Source: Leptobrachium leishanense (Eukaryota > Chordata > Amphibia > Anura > Megophryidae). Taken from it: DNA of 64,000 nucleotides. The translations under genes and the position numbers were made by a program. Numbering within the stretch: the stretch's first letter is position 1; each line of letters starts with the position of its first letter. This document shows, piece after piece, positions 34,414 through 45,918 of the stretch. The stretch covers positions 48,132,153 through 48,196,152 of the forward strand of contig CM019069.1 of assembly GCA_009667805.1 (NCBI GenBank), given 5' to 3'. Below the pieces are notes generated by a model that had not been told where the DNA came from, did not search any database, and saw only the letters and a program-made list of their open reading frames with translations.

Positions 34414-35699
34414 TAAAAGTCACATCAGTCTGGACCACAGGGAATCAAATTCCAGAGATGTCCAATAATAACGCTAGCTCCACCATTTTATAGCCAAACA
34501 AGGGTACCAGATGATAATGATAATGATGTGTGCCTGGCTGAAGGCCACTAATTATATATATATATATATATATAACTGGGGCTCTATACTTCCAAAACAG
34601 TTACTGCTTGCAAACAGGTGTACACAATTGCCACACATTTAAATATGGTTACAATTTGCAGTTGCCGTTTCCCAGAAAAAAAGATGATAAGGCAGATGCA
34701 GTGACATGATCTGGGTTAATCTGAACAAGTAACGTTGTATCAATTGATCATGACAATTCATACACAAGACCATAGTCTGAATTCAAGCAAACAGGTAACG
34801 TTGTATCAGTTAATTATGGCAGTTCATACACACAGAGTCTTTATTTCAGGCAGGCTAAAATAGAACAGTTCAATTCCCCCTAATTAGCATTAAAGTGCCC
34901 TTTTTTTTTATTTTTATAAATTACCAATGATTACTACAGAGCAAATATGTGTTATTTGTTAGCTCCATGGCTCATAAACTCAAATCAAAAGAATTTCTCC
35001 TTGTGTTGGCACCTGGCATATAGAAACAGGCGGACCATTAATTAGACAGCACGTCCAACGTGCGCTTCGCGTAAGTTTGCTCCTCAGGGACTGCGCTATT
35101 TTGCGTACAATGTATTCGTGTATTTCTATTTATAACCTTTGGTTTGTGCGCTCTATCAAAATATTTAAAAAAAATCGATACATAGCCAAATTGTAAACCG
35201 TTGCCAAAGAGACAGGGCAGACTTAATGCTGTTTTCTAGAAAGTATCAATGAAACTATTATTTGAAAAAAATCTATGTATATATTATCCAGCCATCCAAT
35301 AATGTATTAGTGGAATCAGAAAGCTAAACATTGCATTAGCCAAGCAAGTTATGCACAGCATTTATTCTTCTTTGATCTGTTCTTGGTGGTGGGAATTTGC
35401 TCACGTTTAGTCACTGGCATATGTGCTGAGATAAATGGTCTTTCATCTGCCAGCTACATTTGAATATATTACCTCCTGTGTGTATTCTGAACATCTCTGG
35501 TCTTGCCCCTGCATGTCTATATAGCATAGCGGCAAAGGAAAAAAAATGTACCTGGCCTAAACAGTCTATGCATTGTAACCCTATGAGTGCTGGTACAATG
35601 TGTATTATGTAATGCTCTGGCAAGTAGGGGATAGACAGGAAAATATAAATCTTGCATAAGTTAAGAAACATGGTTTTTTTTAGGTGTATATAGCACCAA
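34414..35699. other. Non-coding with an (AT)n microsatellite
   Basis: An (AT)n run lies at about 34551-34574. No ORF or terminal repeat can be supported in the rest. Confidence 0.45.
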
Positions 35700-36126
35700 G
35701 GCTAGGGTCAAACGAAAGCATTTTTACACGCGAACGTAAAAAAGTGCGTCCGAAACGCATTGACGTATTTTTTCACGGAATACGCGACAACGGTCATACG
35801 ATGCGCATGTTCGTGCGTGATTTTTTACGTATCCAAACCAGGAAACTTTGGGTGTCTGGACGTTATGTTGGCCGGACATGAGCAGCGTCTGACGTCTCCA
35901 AATCATGCACACACACCGCTAGCGGGCGCAGCGCACTCTGTACGTCCATACTAGAGGTTCTGCTTTCTCGAAAAAATGCGTTCATTTTCCACTTGCGTTG
36001 CGCGGCCGGACTTTTGTGCGGCCGTACATCGTATCTTGGCCGTCATTGCCCGTCATTTGCTGCTAGTGCGGCCGTAATTAAGTGCGCCAGAACGCACGTT
36101 AAAAGTGCGCTGGTCTGACCCCAGCC
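35700..36126 (+). mobile_element. Harbinger-type MITE, 427 bp
   Basis: It starts GGCTAGGGTCAAACGAAAGC and ends GGTCTGACCCCAGCC. Flanks are CAA and TAA (one mismatch). It has the same interior landmarks and orientation as 33503. Confidence 0.82.
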
Positions 36127-36237
36127 TAAAAGTACATTTTTCAAATGACCAAAGGAGGACATGTGATCAGCAGAGATACATGTTTGCATCATTTGGAATT
36201 TTGGCATCTTAAGGAGCTGTAAATAAATGTGTAACTA

Positions 36238-36776
36238 CACTGGTGGCCAAAATTGTGGATACACCTTACATTTTTACAAACTTTCGCAGTTTTAAGTACT
36301 ATTTATATAAAAATCTCTAAAAATGTCATAGCACAAGTAAAATTTAATATATTAAATGAATGCCTTAACAAAAAATCTTTAAAGAAGTTCAATTTTGGCT
36401 GGAAATGTCCCATAATGCATCTTGGCCATTATATAGCATAAAAATGATAATTTCAAGTTTGTCACAATGTGTTTTTTCAATAACGTGCTGGATAGCCTTT
36501 GGCCTTAACTACTGCCTGACACCTTCTAGGCATTGACTCTACAAGTCTTTTGACATCCTCTTCTGTGATCACATGATGTCAGGAATTGATTATAGCCTCA
36601 ATGAGTCCTCGCTTGTTGCTTGGATTCTCGCTCGAGACCATGCGTTTCAATCTTGACCACAGATTTTCCATGGGATTCAAGTCGGGGCTATTTCCAGGCC
36701 GGGGAAGCAGAGGAATTCTCTTGTCAACCAAAACTGACAAAATCAGAAAGTGTATCCAAAATTTTGGCCACTAGTG
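36238..36776 (-). mobile_element. Tc1/mariner deletion derivative, 539 bp, TA duplication
   Basis: The termini CACTGGTGGCCAAAATTGTG and, inverted, CACTAGTGGCCAAAATTTTG follow TA on both sides (36236-36237 and 36777-36778). The minus strand retains a transposase C-terminus: a GNSPDLNPMENLWS block with the catalytic Glu, then EEDVKRLVESMPRRCQAVV to a stop. A stop codon interrupts it. The N-terminal and first catalytic parts are absent. Confidence 0.82.
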
Positions 36777-36952
36777 TATACAATAATATAAATAGTCCCA
36801 GAAATGTAGTGACCAGTGCTGAAGGAATAGGTTTGCTTGAATCGGAGGATTTACATGCTCTATCTCAACAGCTTTAGCTATGACCATGGATGATAGACCC
36901 CAGTGGTGTAGTTCATTAAATTCCTGTGAAGAACACTTCACTAAGACTTGAT

Positions 36953-38183
36953 GGGTTATTCACAGAGAGCCGATCTGGCCTGAAATTGCACCATACAGTG
37001 AATTTCCCCGTACGGTGGAATTTTGTGGACATTCAGCTATTCAAAAAGAAGGCAGTTCGGCAAACTTTAGCAAATTGCCAGCGAAATACAGTGCTGTTCG
37101 GCAGCAGTGAAAGTCCCTGTTGAGAAGCAATGATTAATCTATTTCGAGAACACCGAACAGCAGAGAAATGTCAGAGAAATGCCCTGATGTTCGGTGATTT
37201 CATTCGGCAGGTTTAGGCTAGGGTCAGACGAACGCATTTTCGCGTTGTCTGTGAAAAAGTGCGTTCGAACGAATGGACGCATTTTTTCACGGAGTACGCG
37301 ATAGCGGTCATACGATGCGCATTTGCATCCGTGATTTTGTACGGATCATCAATAAAACACTTTGTGCATCTGGACGTTATGTTGGCCGGACATTAGCAGT
37401 GTCTGACATCTCCAATTCACGCACACACGCCTCTAGCGGACGCAGCGCACTCTGTACAACCGTACTAGAGGTTTTACGTTCTCGACAAAATGCGTTCGTT
37501 TTCCACTTGCGTTGCGCAGCCGGACTTTTGTGCGACCGTACTTCGTATATTGGCCGTCATTGCCTGGCACTTGCTGCTACTACGGTCGTGATTAAGTGCG
37601 CCTGCACGCGCGTTCGCACTGCCTCAGTCTGACCCTAGCCTTAATCCGGCGAATCCCATAGGTTTCAATGTTAAAAATATTCCCCTTTTTATCCAATATC
37701 GATTTATCCAATATTGATTCTTTTAATCTTCAGCAAAAAGTGTCTTTATATATATTCAAGGATTTTTTTTCGCAATTTTTTTTTTTTAAAGTGTTTTTTT
37801 TTTTCTGTAACAGACCTTTTTATTATTATTCGTAGGACCTTGTATGTTAATTCCAGACATTTTTGTCAAGCAGTTTTTTTGCAAACAATGTTTAAAATTT
37901 GAAACTTCCAAATCATTTTATTTTTTGTTTCTTTGACCCCATTCGTCCCGGTGCTGTGCTTGGCGAATCGTTGGCTTTTCTCTTACACGTTTGCGTTTTT
38001 TCAGTTTGATGTGGCGGTTTTGCGGATTTTCGGATGCGGTTGGCGGATTTTCCCTGCACTTCGGGGACCCTGTGGTGAATGCTGAATTCACTGCAGGGTC
38101 GGGGAATTTGATCCCCTGAAGTGCGGGAATATGAGATAGCACTAAAATGTTGGTGACATTTCGGCGCTCTCTGAAAAACCCTG
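36953..38183. mobile_element. Foldback MITE (22962-related) interrupted by a Harbinger MITE
   Basis: It starts GGGTTATTCACAGAGAGC and ends GCGCTCTCTGAAAAACCCTG. The interior CATTCGGCAGGTTTA is interrupted at 37216 and resumes TTAATCCGGCGAATCCCATAG, as in the uninterrupted relative near 23205. Confidence 0.75.
37216..37640 (+). mobile_element. Harbinger-type MITE, 425 bp, perfect TTA duplication, nested
   Basis: It starts GGCTAGGGTCAGACGAACGC, ends GTCTGACCCTAGCC, with TTA at 37213-37215 and 37641-37643. It is inserted in the foldback element 36953-38183. Confidence 0.88.
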
Positions 38184-38803
38184 TCAGTTATTATGCTGGT
38201 TTCACATGAAATATTCCTTTTTTATAGATTCCACAACAATCAGTGCTGGGATTCCTGCTCGTAGTATTTTGCCACCAATCGAGTTCTGGGATTCCGTCCC
38301 AGCAATCCTTGTGATTGGCTGTCATTTAAAGGCTGCCTGGGGGGGTTATAGAAAATTGTAACTCAGTGACAGCTAGAGTATTACCTGCTTATTACCTCTA
38401 CGGTAATATAAGCACGTGCAGGAATTTAGAAGTGAACGATAAGATGTGTCTTTGCTTGATCCAGTTTCAAAATTTAAATTGTTGCATTCCAAGATTTAGA
38501 TATTTAACGTTTTACGGACGTTTGTACTTCCCAGCACTGATTATTTTGGAACTAGATACTTTCACGTAGCGGCTCCCAGTTACCAGCTCTGTTATGACCC
38601 AGCCAGTGTATTAGCATCTTGAGTTGTAACAGCCGGTTACAGGAGGGTTGTTATTGCTAACCATACCGGCCACTAATAAAGATCACTGCCCCTGATATCA
38701 GTTCCTGGAGTCCAGAGGACCTCGTGGAGAGGGGGAGTATGTCATTCACATCAGGACTGGTGACTCCGGGCTGTTGGAAGTCTGGTTGGTGCAGTATACT
38801 AAA
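38184..38803. other. Non-coding, nothing recognised
   Basis: I see no supported feature between the two foldback elements. Confidence 0.4.
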
Positions 38804-39224
38804 GGGGTTATTCACAAAGCGAGGAACGTGCTGCCGAATTGAAGCGAACGGTGAATTTCACCATACGGTCACCAAACTGTCAATTCGGCAAATACTGGTG
38901 AATTGACATCGAAAGACGGTGCAGTTCGTCGCAGATCGGCTATCTACTGCGGCAGCGACATTGTCCCATAGAGAAGTAATGGTTAATCTATTCAGAGAAT
39001 ACCGGACTGCACCAAAGTGCCAGTGAAATGCCCTGATTTTCGGTTATTCAGTTCCACTGGTATAAAAAGGCGAATCCCATAGGATTCAAAGTAAAAAATA
39101 TATATTTTTTTTAATTAAAAACATTTATTCTTTAAATTTTTCAGCAAAAAGTCTGCTTATTTATTTTCTAGAATACCTTTTTCGTATTTTTTTTTAGACA
39201 ATTTTTTTGTTCTGAATTTTTTAA

Positions 39225-40460
39225 CCCTTTCGCTGCTGAGGCTTTTCCCGCCCCTGTGCTGAGGTCATTTTTTACCTGTTTTGCGCATCATGTTTAAACC
39301 TGTTTTGAAGGCTTATTTTAGTATATGACATCGACATATTATATATCGTTCTTTCCGTCAGACTCGGTAGATTCATAATATGTCATTATTATATGTATAC
39401 GTTATGTCATGTTTGTATATTATAACAAAAAATGCAATAAAATATGTATTTTCAATAATTTACAGCGTGTAAAGTGTTTTTTTCCACATTTTAACATGCG
39501 AGCAATTGCGGTTATATTTTGTATGGGGTGCGCTTGTTAAAAAAATTAGAGATGGGGTCTCATTACATTTTTTTTGGGGAAAATGACACCATTTTTAACA
39601 AACGCACCGCATACAAAAATCGTTAATGCAGCATTATTGTTCACATTATAATTGAAATGGAACAATATTGCTGCATTAACAAAACAAAAAACAAAAAAAA
39701 AAGTGTTTATTTTTTTTTTTTAATTTTTTTTTTTTAATTTTTTTTTATTTTTATTTTTATTTTTATTTTTTTTTTACATTTTTTTTTACTTTCATGTTTG
39801 GTATCGTTGGAACGGCCATGCTCTGGCCGATCCAACGATATCAAAATTTAACCCCTAACTGCCACGGATCGGGAGATAGGGAGTTCATTGGAACTCCCTA
39901 TCTCCACACTTCGTGGCAGTTAGGGGTTAATGCTAGGACTGGCGTCATCGTGCTGCGCACGATGACGCCAGTCCTCTGGGGGAGTTCCCGGAAGCTTGGC
40001 CGACATCCAAGATGTCGGCCAGCTCCCGGGAAGGATCGCAAATCGGCGCTTTTCAGCGCCGATTTGCGATCCAGCTCCCCAGGGGTTAATGCCAGGCATC
40101 ATTTGGAAGGGCAGGCTGTGCCCTTCCAAATGATGCCTGGGTTAAGCCCCTGTGAGCCGCCGATCGGAGGGAGAGAGGTCCGAAGGACCTCCCCCCCCTC
40201 CCTTTCAGGCGCCTCCTCCGCACATGCGGGGGGGCGCCTGAATTATGTGTCATCGCGGGGGCGCGATGACACATAACAATGGCGGCCACTGCTCCGGATG
40301 CCGGGCTGACATCCAGGATGTCAGCCCGCACCGGAGGGGCCAGCGATCGGCCGGAACCCGGCCGAACGCTGACCCCAATGCGAGGACGCGCTCAGCGCGT
40401 CCTCCGCATACCAGGGGCAATGCTGAGGACGCGCTGAGCGCGTCCTTAGCATTGAAGTGG
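39225..40460. mobile_element. 1236-bp TTAA-flanked element built of serial hairpins
   Basis: TTAA flanks both sides (39221-39224, 40461-40464). Ends are CCCTTTCGCTGCTGAG and, inverted, CCACTTCAATGCTAAG. The left half is AT-rich with long T runs (39665-39790). The right half (39800-40460) is an almost unbroken row of about a dozen separate GC-rich inverted repeats. No transposase was found. The TTAA target suggests piggyBac or Kolobok; not decided. Confidence 0.8.
39800..40460. repeat. Array of about twelve consecutive perfect or near-perfect hairpins
   Basis: Successive hairpins include 39801-39841 (TATCGTTGGA), 39849-39929 (TAACCCCTAACTGCCACG and GAGATAGGGAGTTC), 39935-39975 (AGGACTGGCGTCATCGTGC) and 39978-40030 (GGCCGACATC). 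Next come 40033-40072 (GGATCGCAAATCGGCGCT), 40092-40140 (CCAGGCATCATTTGGAAGGG), a GAGGTCC/GGACCTC pair, and an AGGCGCC pair. After these come the ATGTGTCATCGCG pair around 40250, GGGCTGACATCC near 40310-40330, and two GAGGACGCGCT pairs at 40380-40450. Confidence 0.92.
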
Positions 40461-40728
40461 TTAAAGTACTTTTTTTTATTATTTAGACACATTTTAATGC
40501 ATTTTTATTGGTTTAAACACCTATTAGGAGAATAGAAGAGTTCAGTTTTTTTTTTTCTCCTGCAGTTCGGCAGCCAGTCTGGCTGTTTTCGGAAACTCCA
40601 TCTTTGCTGCACAATGGTGACCCTGCTGTGAATAGTGAATTCACGATAGGGTCGGTGAAATGGCATTTGCAGAGAAGTGCAAAGCACTCAAATTTGGCTT
40701 AAATTTCAGTGTTTTGCGAATAGCTCCT

Positions 40729-41215
40729 TACGTTTTCCCATGTGCCCCTCTATGTGTCTCTGAACTGTTCCATCACAGATGTCAGAATAAAGAGACATAA
40801 GGTATAGGATTAGTAACCACATTGAAGATATGAATTATTTATATGTAACACATGCAATTGATAATGCATAGATTACAGAGCTTGGATAGAACGCAAGAAA
40901 TGTATTTCGCATACTATTTGTAAATAAAGTTTAATAAATGTGGTCTTGGTAAACGTTTAGTTAAGGACCTCATTATTCTTCCGACCAGTACATGGGTAAT
41001 GGATAGAAGATTGCTGGCTGCTACTTAAGGATCCTTACTTATGCACCGTGTGATGGATCTCTTTGCATTATTCATGATGTCTAATGTTATTTTATACTTT
41101 AAAGCTCTGAGGGTCAATTTGTCACTATTTTCTGCTAATTTAATAGCCTTGGTATACCTCGAGTGATTGGTGCTGTTTTGTCTGGGATCGCACATGTGTG
41201 GTGACTCTTGGGGCA
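40729..41215. other. Non-coding, nothing recognised
   Basis: No feature can be supported here. Confidence 0.4.
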
Positions 41216-41219
41216 AGAT

Positions 41220-41640
41220 CACCTCGTTAACGCTAGCGCTCACATAAATGAGCGTTAGTGTTCCGCCGGTATCACCTCCCGATCGCTAAAAAAAAACAAA
41301 TCTGTGTTGGCACTTTCTAGCACCAGCTTACTGTACTTTGCGCTACCCCGTGTTAAGTATAGGGAGCGCAAAGAGTAACTAATCAGTAATTAGCGATAGG
41401 ATCATAAAGTCCTAACACTAATCACTTCTCATACCGTGGCGAGAACGACGGCCCGATCCACCGCTTCCAGCTGCCGGGAGCAGAGTGAGACTGGGGATAA
41501 AAGTCCCCAGTCTCCTTCCGCCGACCTGCAGGATCTCGCGAGAGGCGAGATCCAGCCTGTCATGTGACCCGGCCGGAGAAGCCTCCCATTGAGTCCTATA
41601 ATTTGCATACATACAGGGCGCTGCCAGTTTGGTGACAGCA
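41220..41640. mobile_element. Palindrome-rich element, copy 2 (8880 family, inverted)
   Basis: GCTAGCGCTCACATAAATGAG, CTTTGCGCTACCCCGTGTTAA, GTCCCCAGTCTCC and CCTGCAGGATCTCGCGAGAG occur in the reverse order of copy 1. It has no insertion at the position occupied by the MITE in copy 1. Confidence 0.6.
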
Positions 41641-41644
41641 TTGA

Positions 41645-43380
41645 CATAGCAATCTGAAGTCCAATCAGAGCTGCCGATGTTTACCTGTAAACTGAGATCA
41701 GAAGCACCAGCCTATTGGAGGCAAGCTAAGGATTACAGGCGCGCTTTAACCCTTTCACACCCAAAAAGGGAATATCAGTTTTCAAATTGACCTAAATTTA
41801 GCACAGAAAACCCATTTCCATACTTACTTAATGTAGGCCTGATCTTCTCCATTGTGTGTGGGTGCCTGAAAGAAGACTTCTTGCATAGGAATTGAATTTT
41901 GGTAAAATATAAAAATTAATTAAAAAAAAAAATCACATATCGGGCCACAGATAAGTAATAGAGAGCGACCCACTAGATTCCTCATACCTATGTAACGGTT
42001 TGTGGCATGGGAGATATACCAATGGCCAGAGAGATCTGTCACGGGTTGTAGATGGTGGTAGAGAAAATAAGTGCAGATTTTAGGTTAAAGTAGCCCAAAA
42101 TGGTACCCCCCCCCCCAATCTAAAATATGCAATTTTCCACCTATGTATTCACTACTTAGAGAGTAACGCCTTTGTGTTTGGCCTCTGGTAAACCACTATG
42201 AGTAAATAGTGTAAATACACCCTAGTGAAATGTGTGGGATTAAAGACCGCAACGCTTCTCTGCGCTAGGAGAAAACAGGCGCCAAGATCTGCTTTATTAT
42301 TATTTGAAAATAAAAATGTGTCAATACATGAGCATCTCCTGCATTCACTGGCACCTCTTACAAAAATCACATGCGCTCCAGACCACCAGAGTTTGATAAG
42401 TTAGAGATAAATGAATGTTTCATGCAGGATCCAGCCACCTTCCCCCTGTCACGCAGCTGTTTTTGATGTTGAAAGTGTCTACGGGCGTCTGTCTGGACCA
42501 GTTAGGGCTGGGATACAATATGCCACCATATACCAACTTCAATGATCATAAAAATAAATCCTCGCTTACTGCCAGCACCTGGAGAGACAGAGAACATCTT
42601 GCCTACGAACGATGGTCCATTGGAACGATGGTCCACTAGCAAGACGCCTACTGTGGAATGATAACGGCAACAATGTTGCACAGATGATGGAATCGTGTGT
42701 TGTGTCTGTTTAGAACAGGGCCAGGAATGTTTAAAAGATGAGATAAGCCTCAGACTATGCACTCACTTTGTCCTCTGTTGTCTCACTGTTTTCTTTAGTG
42801 TTGAGGTTATATGCTTCATTCTTGCTCTTATCAATGGAAAACCGATAGGCTCACTATTTCCTTCAGTAATGCGACCCTCTGCTAGCCGAACCAAAGGAAA
42901 ACTAAACGTATGCTCTTTAGGAAGCCAGGATTAAGTCATTGGCTTACATATATACATAAAATCTTGCTTCTGTCAACAGTTAGGGTCAAAAATGACCCAA
43001 TTCCGACCGTACTAGAGGCAGACGCAGGAAACGATGCTAAATTTCCCAGAACCTGTAATGATGTCTGCATAAACAGTGGACCTGGAAGAGGTCTGTTTCG
43101 TCCAACAGCTGCATTATTTAAAGTTAAGGTACACCTCAGTAGGTCGTTTTGAAGGTCACCCATGCCTTCCCTTGGGTGGCAAGTCAATTCTCTGTGTTTT
43201 GATTCACCATATAGGAAGCAGCTGGTTAAATTATATTGTGGGGTGACAGGAGATGCAACAGAGCACGGGAAAAGGTAGATTTTAAAGGGAAAACACAAGA
43301 AATCCATACATGGTGCACGGATATAAGGCAATTTCCATGTAAATATTGAGTCCTCGTGTTGCAACTTGCGTAGCGCATGG
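41645..43380. other. Non-coding, no supported gene
   Basis: A poly-C run is at 42107-42116. Short frames in this part (for example 42936-43415 minus) overlap the SINE on the other strand or have no family resemblance. Confidence 0.4.
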
Positions 43381-43383
43381 AAT

Positions 43384-43600
43384 GTACCGGCTGGGTGGAG
43401 TAGAGGTAATGTCACTGCTCTGCGTGGAGAGAGCCTGTGGAGTCATGGGTTCGATCCCAATGAGCACCTCTCCAGTAAGTGTCCTTGGCAAGACACCTAA
43501 CGGTACATACTCGCCACCCAGGACATACTTGAAAACAAGAGAAATCTTAATGTATCCTTCCTGGTAAAATCCTTTCTCAAAAAAAAAATAATAAATAAAT
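43384..43600 (+). mobile_element. tRNA-derived SINE with LINE-type tail, copy 1
   Basis: The head GTACCGGCTGGGTGGAGTAG contains an A-box-like stretch, and GGTTCGATCCC at about 43449-43459 is a consensus pol III B box. A middle block (GTGTCCTTGGCAAGACACC) follows. The tail ACATACTTGAAAACAAGAG, TGTATCCTTCCTGGTAAAAT then A-rich (ATAAATAAAT) matches the 3' end of the LINE at 22700-22795. Confidence 0.85.
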
Positions 43601-44164
43601 TACCAGTGGCGCTCATCAGGGAGGATTTTATGCACAGTATATTATCCGGTGGCACATTGTATCACAGAACAATCCCCATCGTGTAACTGTCAAGCAGAAA
43701 AGCATCCCTAGAAGCCGAGCAATCTGAGTTTATTCACCGATCAGAGTTTAATGATTTAGGAATAACCTTCCTTTAAAGTTACCCTGATATGTTCATTGTT
43801 TTTTAAACTTTTCATTTCCTTGAATAATGCCTTCTAAATAAATATACTTCGTTATTTAAATGCTGGAATAAATTATTTTTCCAATAACACTGTGTAACCG
43901 CAGCAAAAAAACAAAGTTACTTACATTAGAGGAACATTCTATTGAAAAAAAAGTTTCCTTTGCCTTTAAATAGTTGGGCAGGGCCTGCTGAGCTGACAGC
44001 CTCTTCCCAATTATTTATTTTTGGTGATTTTACTCTACCTTTCCGGCTTCAGTTACCCCCCCCCGACCCAGAAGTTGCTGAAGTTCTTTTTATGCAATTT
44101 GTGTAGCCGTAGGAACTGTAAATTAAGCAAAGCAACGGGACTTGCGCACTTTACGTAGTTCATG

Positions 44165-44370
44165 AGCAGATCTGACCCATCGGCTACTTATGAGACCGAT
44201 CGCTACACTGAGAGCATGGTGGCCGACTGCCTGGAAATTAAAAAATCCCGGCTGTTGGTGATGCTGGGTGGGGTGGAGGAAGCCCCTCAACTTCAACCAG
44301 CAGTTTCACCATGTCGGTGGCGCACACCTCACATCCTGAACACTTTATAAATGTAGAGTGTCCCTTTAAC
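44165..44370 (-). mobile_element. TTAA-AGGRACACT element, partial minus-strand copy
   Basis: Read on the minus strand it starts TTAAAGGGACACTCTACATT, continues to CAGGATGTGAGG, GCCACC and a CTCCACCCCACCCAGCATC block, matching 48500-48680 and 62100-62240. Confidence 0.65.
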
Positions 44371-44409
44371 CCTCACCTTCTGTTCCCTTCCACCTCCCAT
44401 TCATGTCAT

Positions 44410-44475
44410 ATAATCAGGGCTTGATAGATCCAGGGCCCGGAAAGCCATGGGCTCGTTGAATTGCATCTGTGGTTC
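44410..44475. mobile_element. hAT MITE end fragment (family of 50202)
   Basis: CAGGGCTTGATAGATCCAGG, GCCATGGGCTCGTTGAATTG parallels the left 60 bp of the element at 50202 (CAGGGCTCGACAAATCCCAG, GCCATGGCGACGAGAAATTG). No right end is present. Confidence 0.5.
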
Positions 44476-44510
44476 CTATTTTTCCTGAATCTCAGGATTA
44501 TTCCAGACAT

Positions 44511-44730
44511 ATATTATTATTTTTTTTTTTTTTAGAAAGGATTTTACCGGGAAGGATACATTGAGATTTCTCTCGTTTTCAAGTATGTCCTGGGTGGCGA
44601 GTATGTACCGTTAGGTGTCTTGCCCAAGGACACTTACTGGAGAGGTGCTCTTGCCGGGATCGAACCCATGTCTCCACAGGCTCTCTCCACGCAGACCAGT
44701 GATGTTACCTCTACTCCATCCAGCCGGTAC
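44511..44730 (-). mobile_element. tRNA-derived SINE, copy 2, minus strand
   Basis: Its complement reads GTACCGGCTGGATGGAGTAG, GGTTCGATCCCGGCAAGAGC, GTGTCCTTGGGCAAGACACC and the LINE-like tail, ending in a long A run and (AAT)n. It is in better agreement with a tRNA at the B box than copy 1. Confidence 0.85.
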
Positions 44731-45073
44731 TATACAGATAAACGTTGTCACTCCCATAATATGCTCAGATTGCTGCTTCGTTGAATTACTGGCGTGTAAG
44801 TTTGATTTAAATATGTCAAACCCGATCATTACAGGAGAAAGTCCAAAGCAGAGAACTCATGACTTCATTTTCAGCATATTGAGGAGTGGTGGGAAGCAGT
44901 GGAGTTTGCAGTCCCTGCAGTAATCCTCCTGTAAAGACTCTTACCAATCAATTCCACCACCAGGGGAAAATAGCACAGCATTCGTTGTATTTGCCTGTAG
45001 ATGAACAGAAGTCAGAAACTGTTGTTTAGTGTGTGATCTGCTGATTCCAAGTCTTGTGAAACATTACAGAATA

Positions 45074-45557
45074 CACTTCCTGGGCAAAAAAAAGTCCCCA
45101 CATGGATTGAACTAAGCAAATCGGTGCTCGCCTTCCATTGGATAATTACTGCAGTTATTAATATGTTTCAGCTGCACAAAAATGAGGTCATGTGACTCCC
45201 TGAATATACTGAATGAGCAGTTTTTCCATCACTGGGCTTTTTCTTCCCTGATGGCACAGCGGGCATGTGCCAGAATTCATCGGGCTCAAATTGTGCAAGA
45301 GTGGTTCAGGGTGCATGAGACGTAATTTTCACACATGGATTGGCCACTGCGCAGTCCAGACCTTAACCTGTGGGATAATGTGCTGGAGAAGACTTTGCGC
45401 AGAGCTGCGACTCTCCCATCATCAATACAAGATCTTAGCCACAAATTAATGCCACTCTGGACACAAATACTGTGACATTGCATGAGCTTACTAAGACGCA
45501 AAAGGCGGCACAACCAAATATTACAGTTTATGACTTTTTTTATGGCCAGGCAGTGTG
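45074..45557 (+). mobile_element. Tc1/mariner deletion derivative, 484 bp (copy 2 of 16283 family)
   Basis: TA flanks both ends (45072-45073, 45558-45559). Ends read CACTTCCTGGGCAAAAAAAAG and, inverted, CACACTGCCTGGCCATAAAA. The plus strand keeps [16 protein letters not shown] and ATGGATTGGCC... (WPxxSPDL) pieces of the transposase C-terminus with extra small deletions. Confidence 0.82.
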
Positions 45558-45918
45558 TATTCTAATCATTGTTTATTTATTGTAACGAACTAGGAAACAT
45601 ATGGTTGAACATCTACAAAACAAAAGGTTTTAAAGCATGTGGCAGCTGCCTAGGAACGCTATACCACCTGCAAAAAAAACCAAAAACCTTCCTGCTTTCA
45701 CACATGTAACTGTTACGAGACAACAACCTATCCCAATAACCATAAAACTTCTAGCTTTGGTGCAATAAAGTACCCTAGAACTCATGTAAAAAAACTACAG
45801 CAGAACCTACTGCCTGAAAACAACTTGAGCATCAATAAAAAAGAGCAGAACTTGTTGTTTAGGGTTAGGTATAGGGGCGAGTTTCTTTTCAATCAATGTT
45901 TCACCTGCATTTCTATAA

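Larger units (their letters stand above)
38804..40728. mobile_element. Foldback MITE (22962-related) interrupted by a TTAA element
   Basis: It starts GGGGTTATTCACAAAGC and its right end inverted reads AAGGAGCTATTCGCAAAAC. The sequence runs to TTCTGAATTTTTTAA, is interrupted, then resumes TTAAAGTAC, GACACATTTTAATGC and CACCTATTAGGAGAATA, co-linear with 23340-23480 of the uninterrupted relative. Confidence 0.75.

Noticed and set aside
39794..40276. 160-codon frame
   Set aside because: It lies across the hairpin array; each segment is followed by its complement, so the frame cannot be a conserved protein.
43449..43459. tRNA gene suggested by GGTTCGATCCC
   Set aside because: The cloverleaf is not complete and the sequence continues into a LINE-like tail with an A-rich end; it is a SINE, not a functional tRNA.
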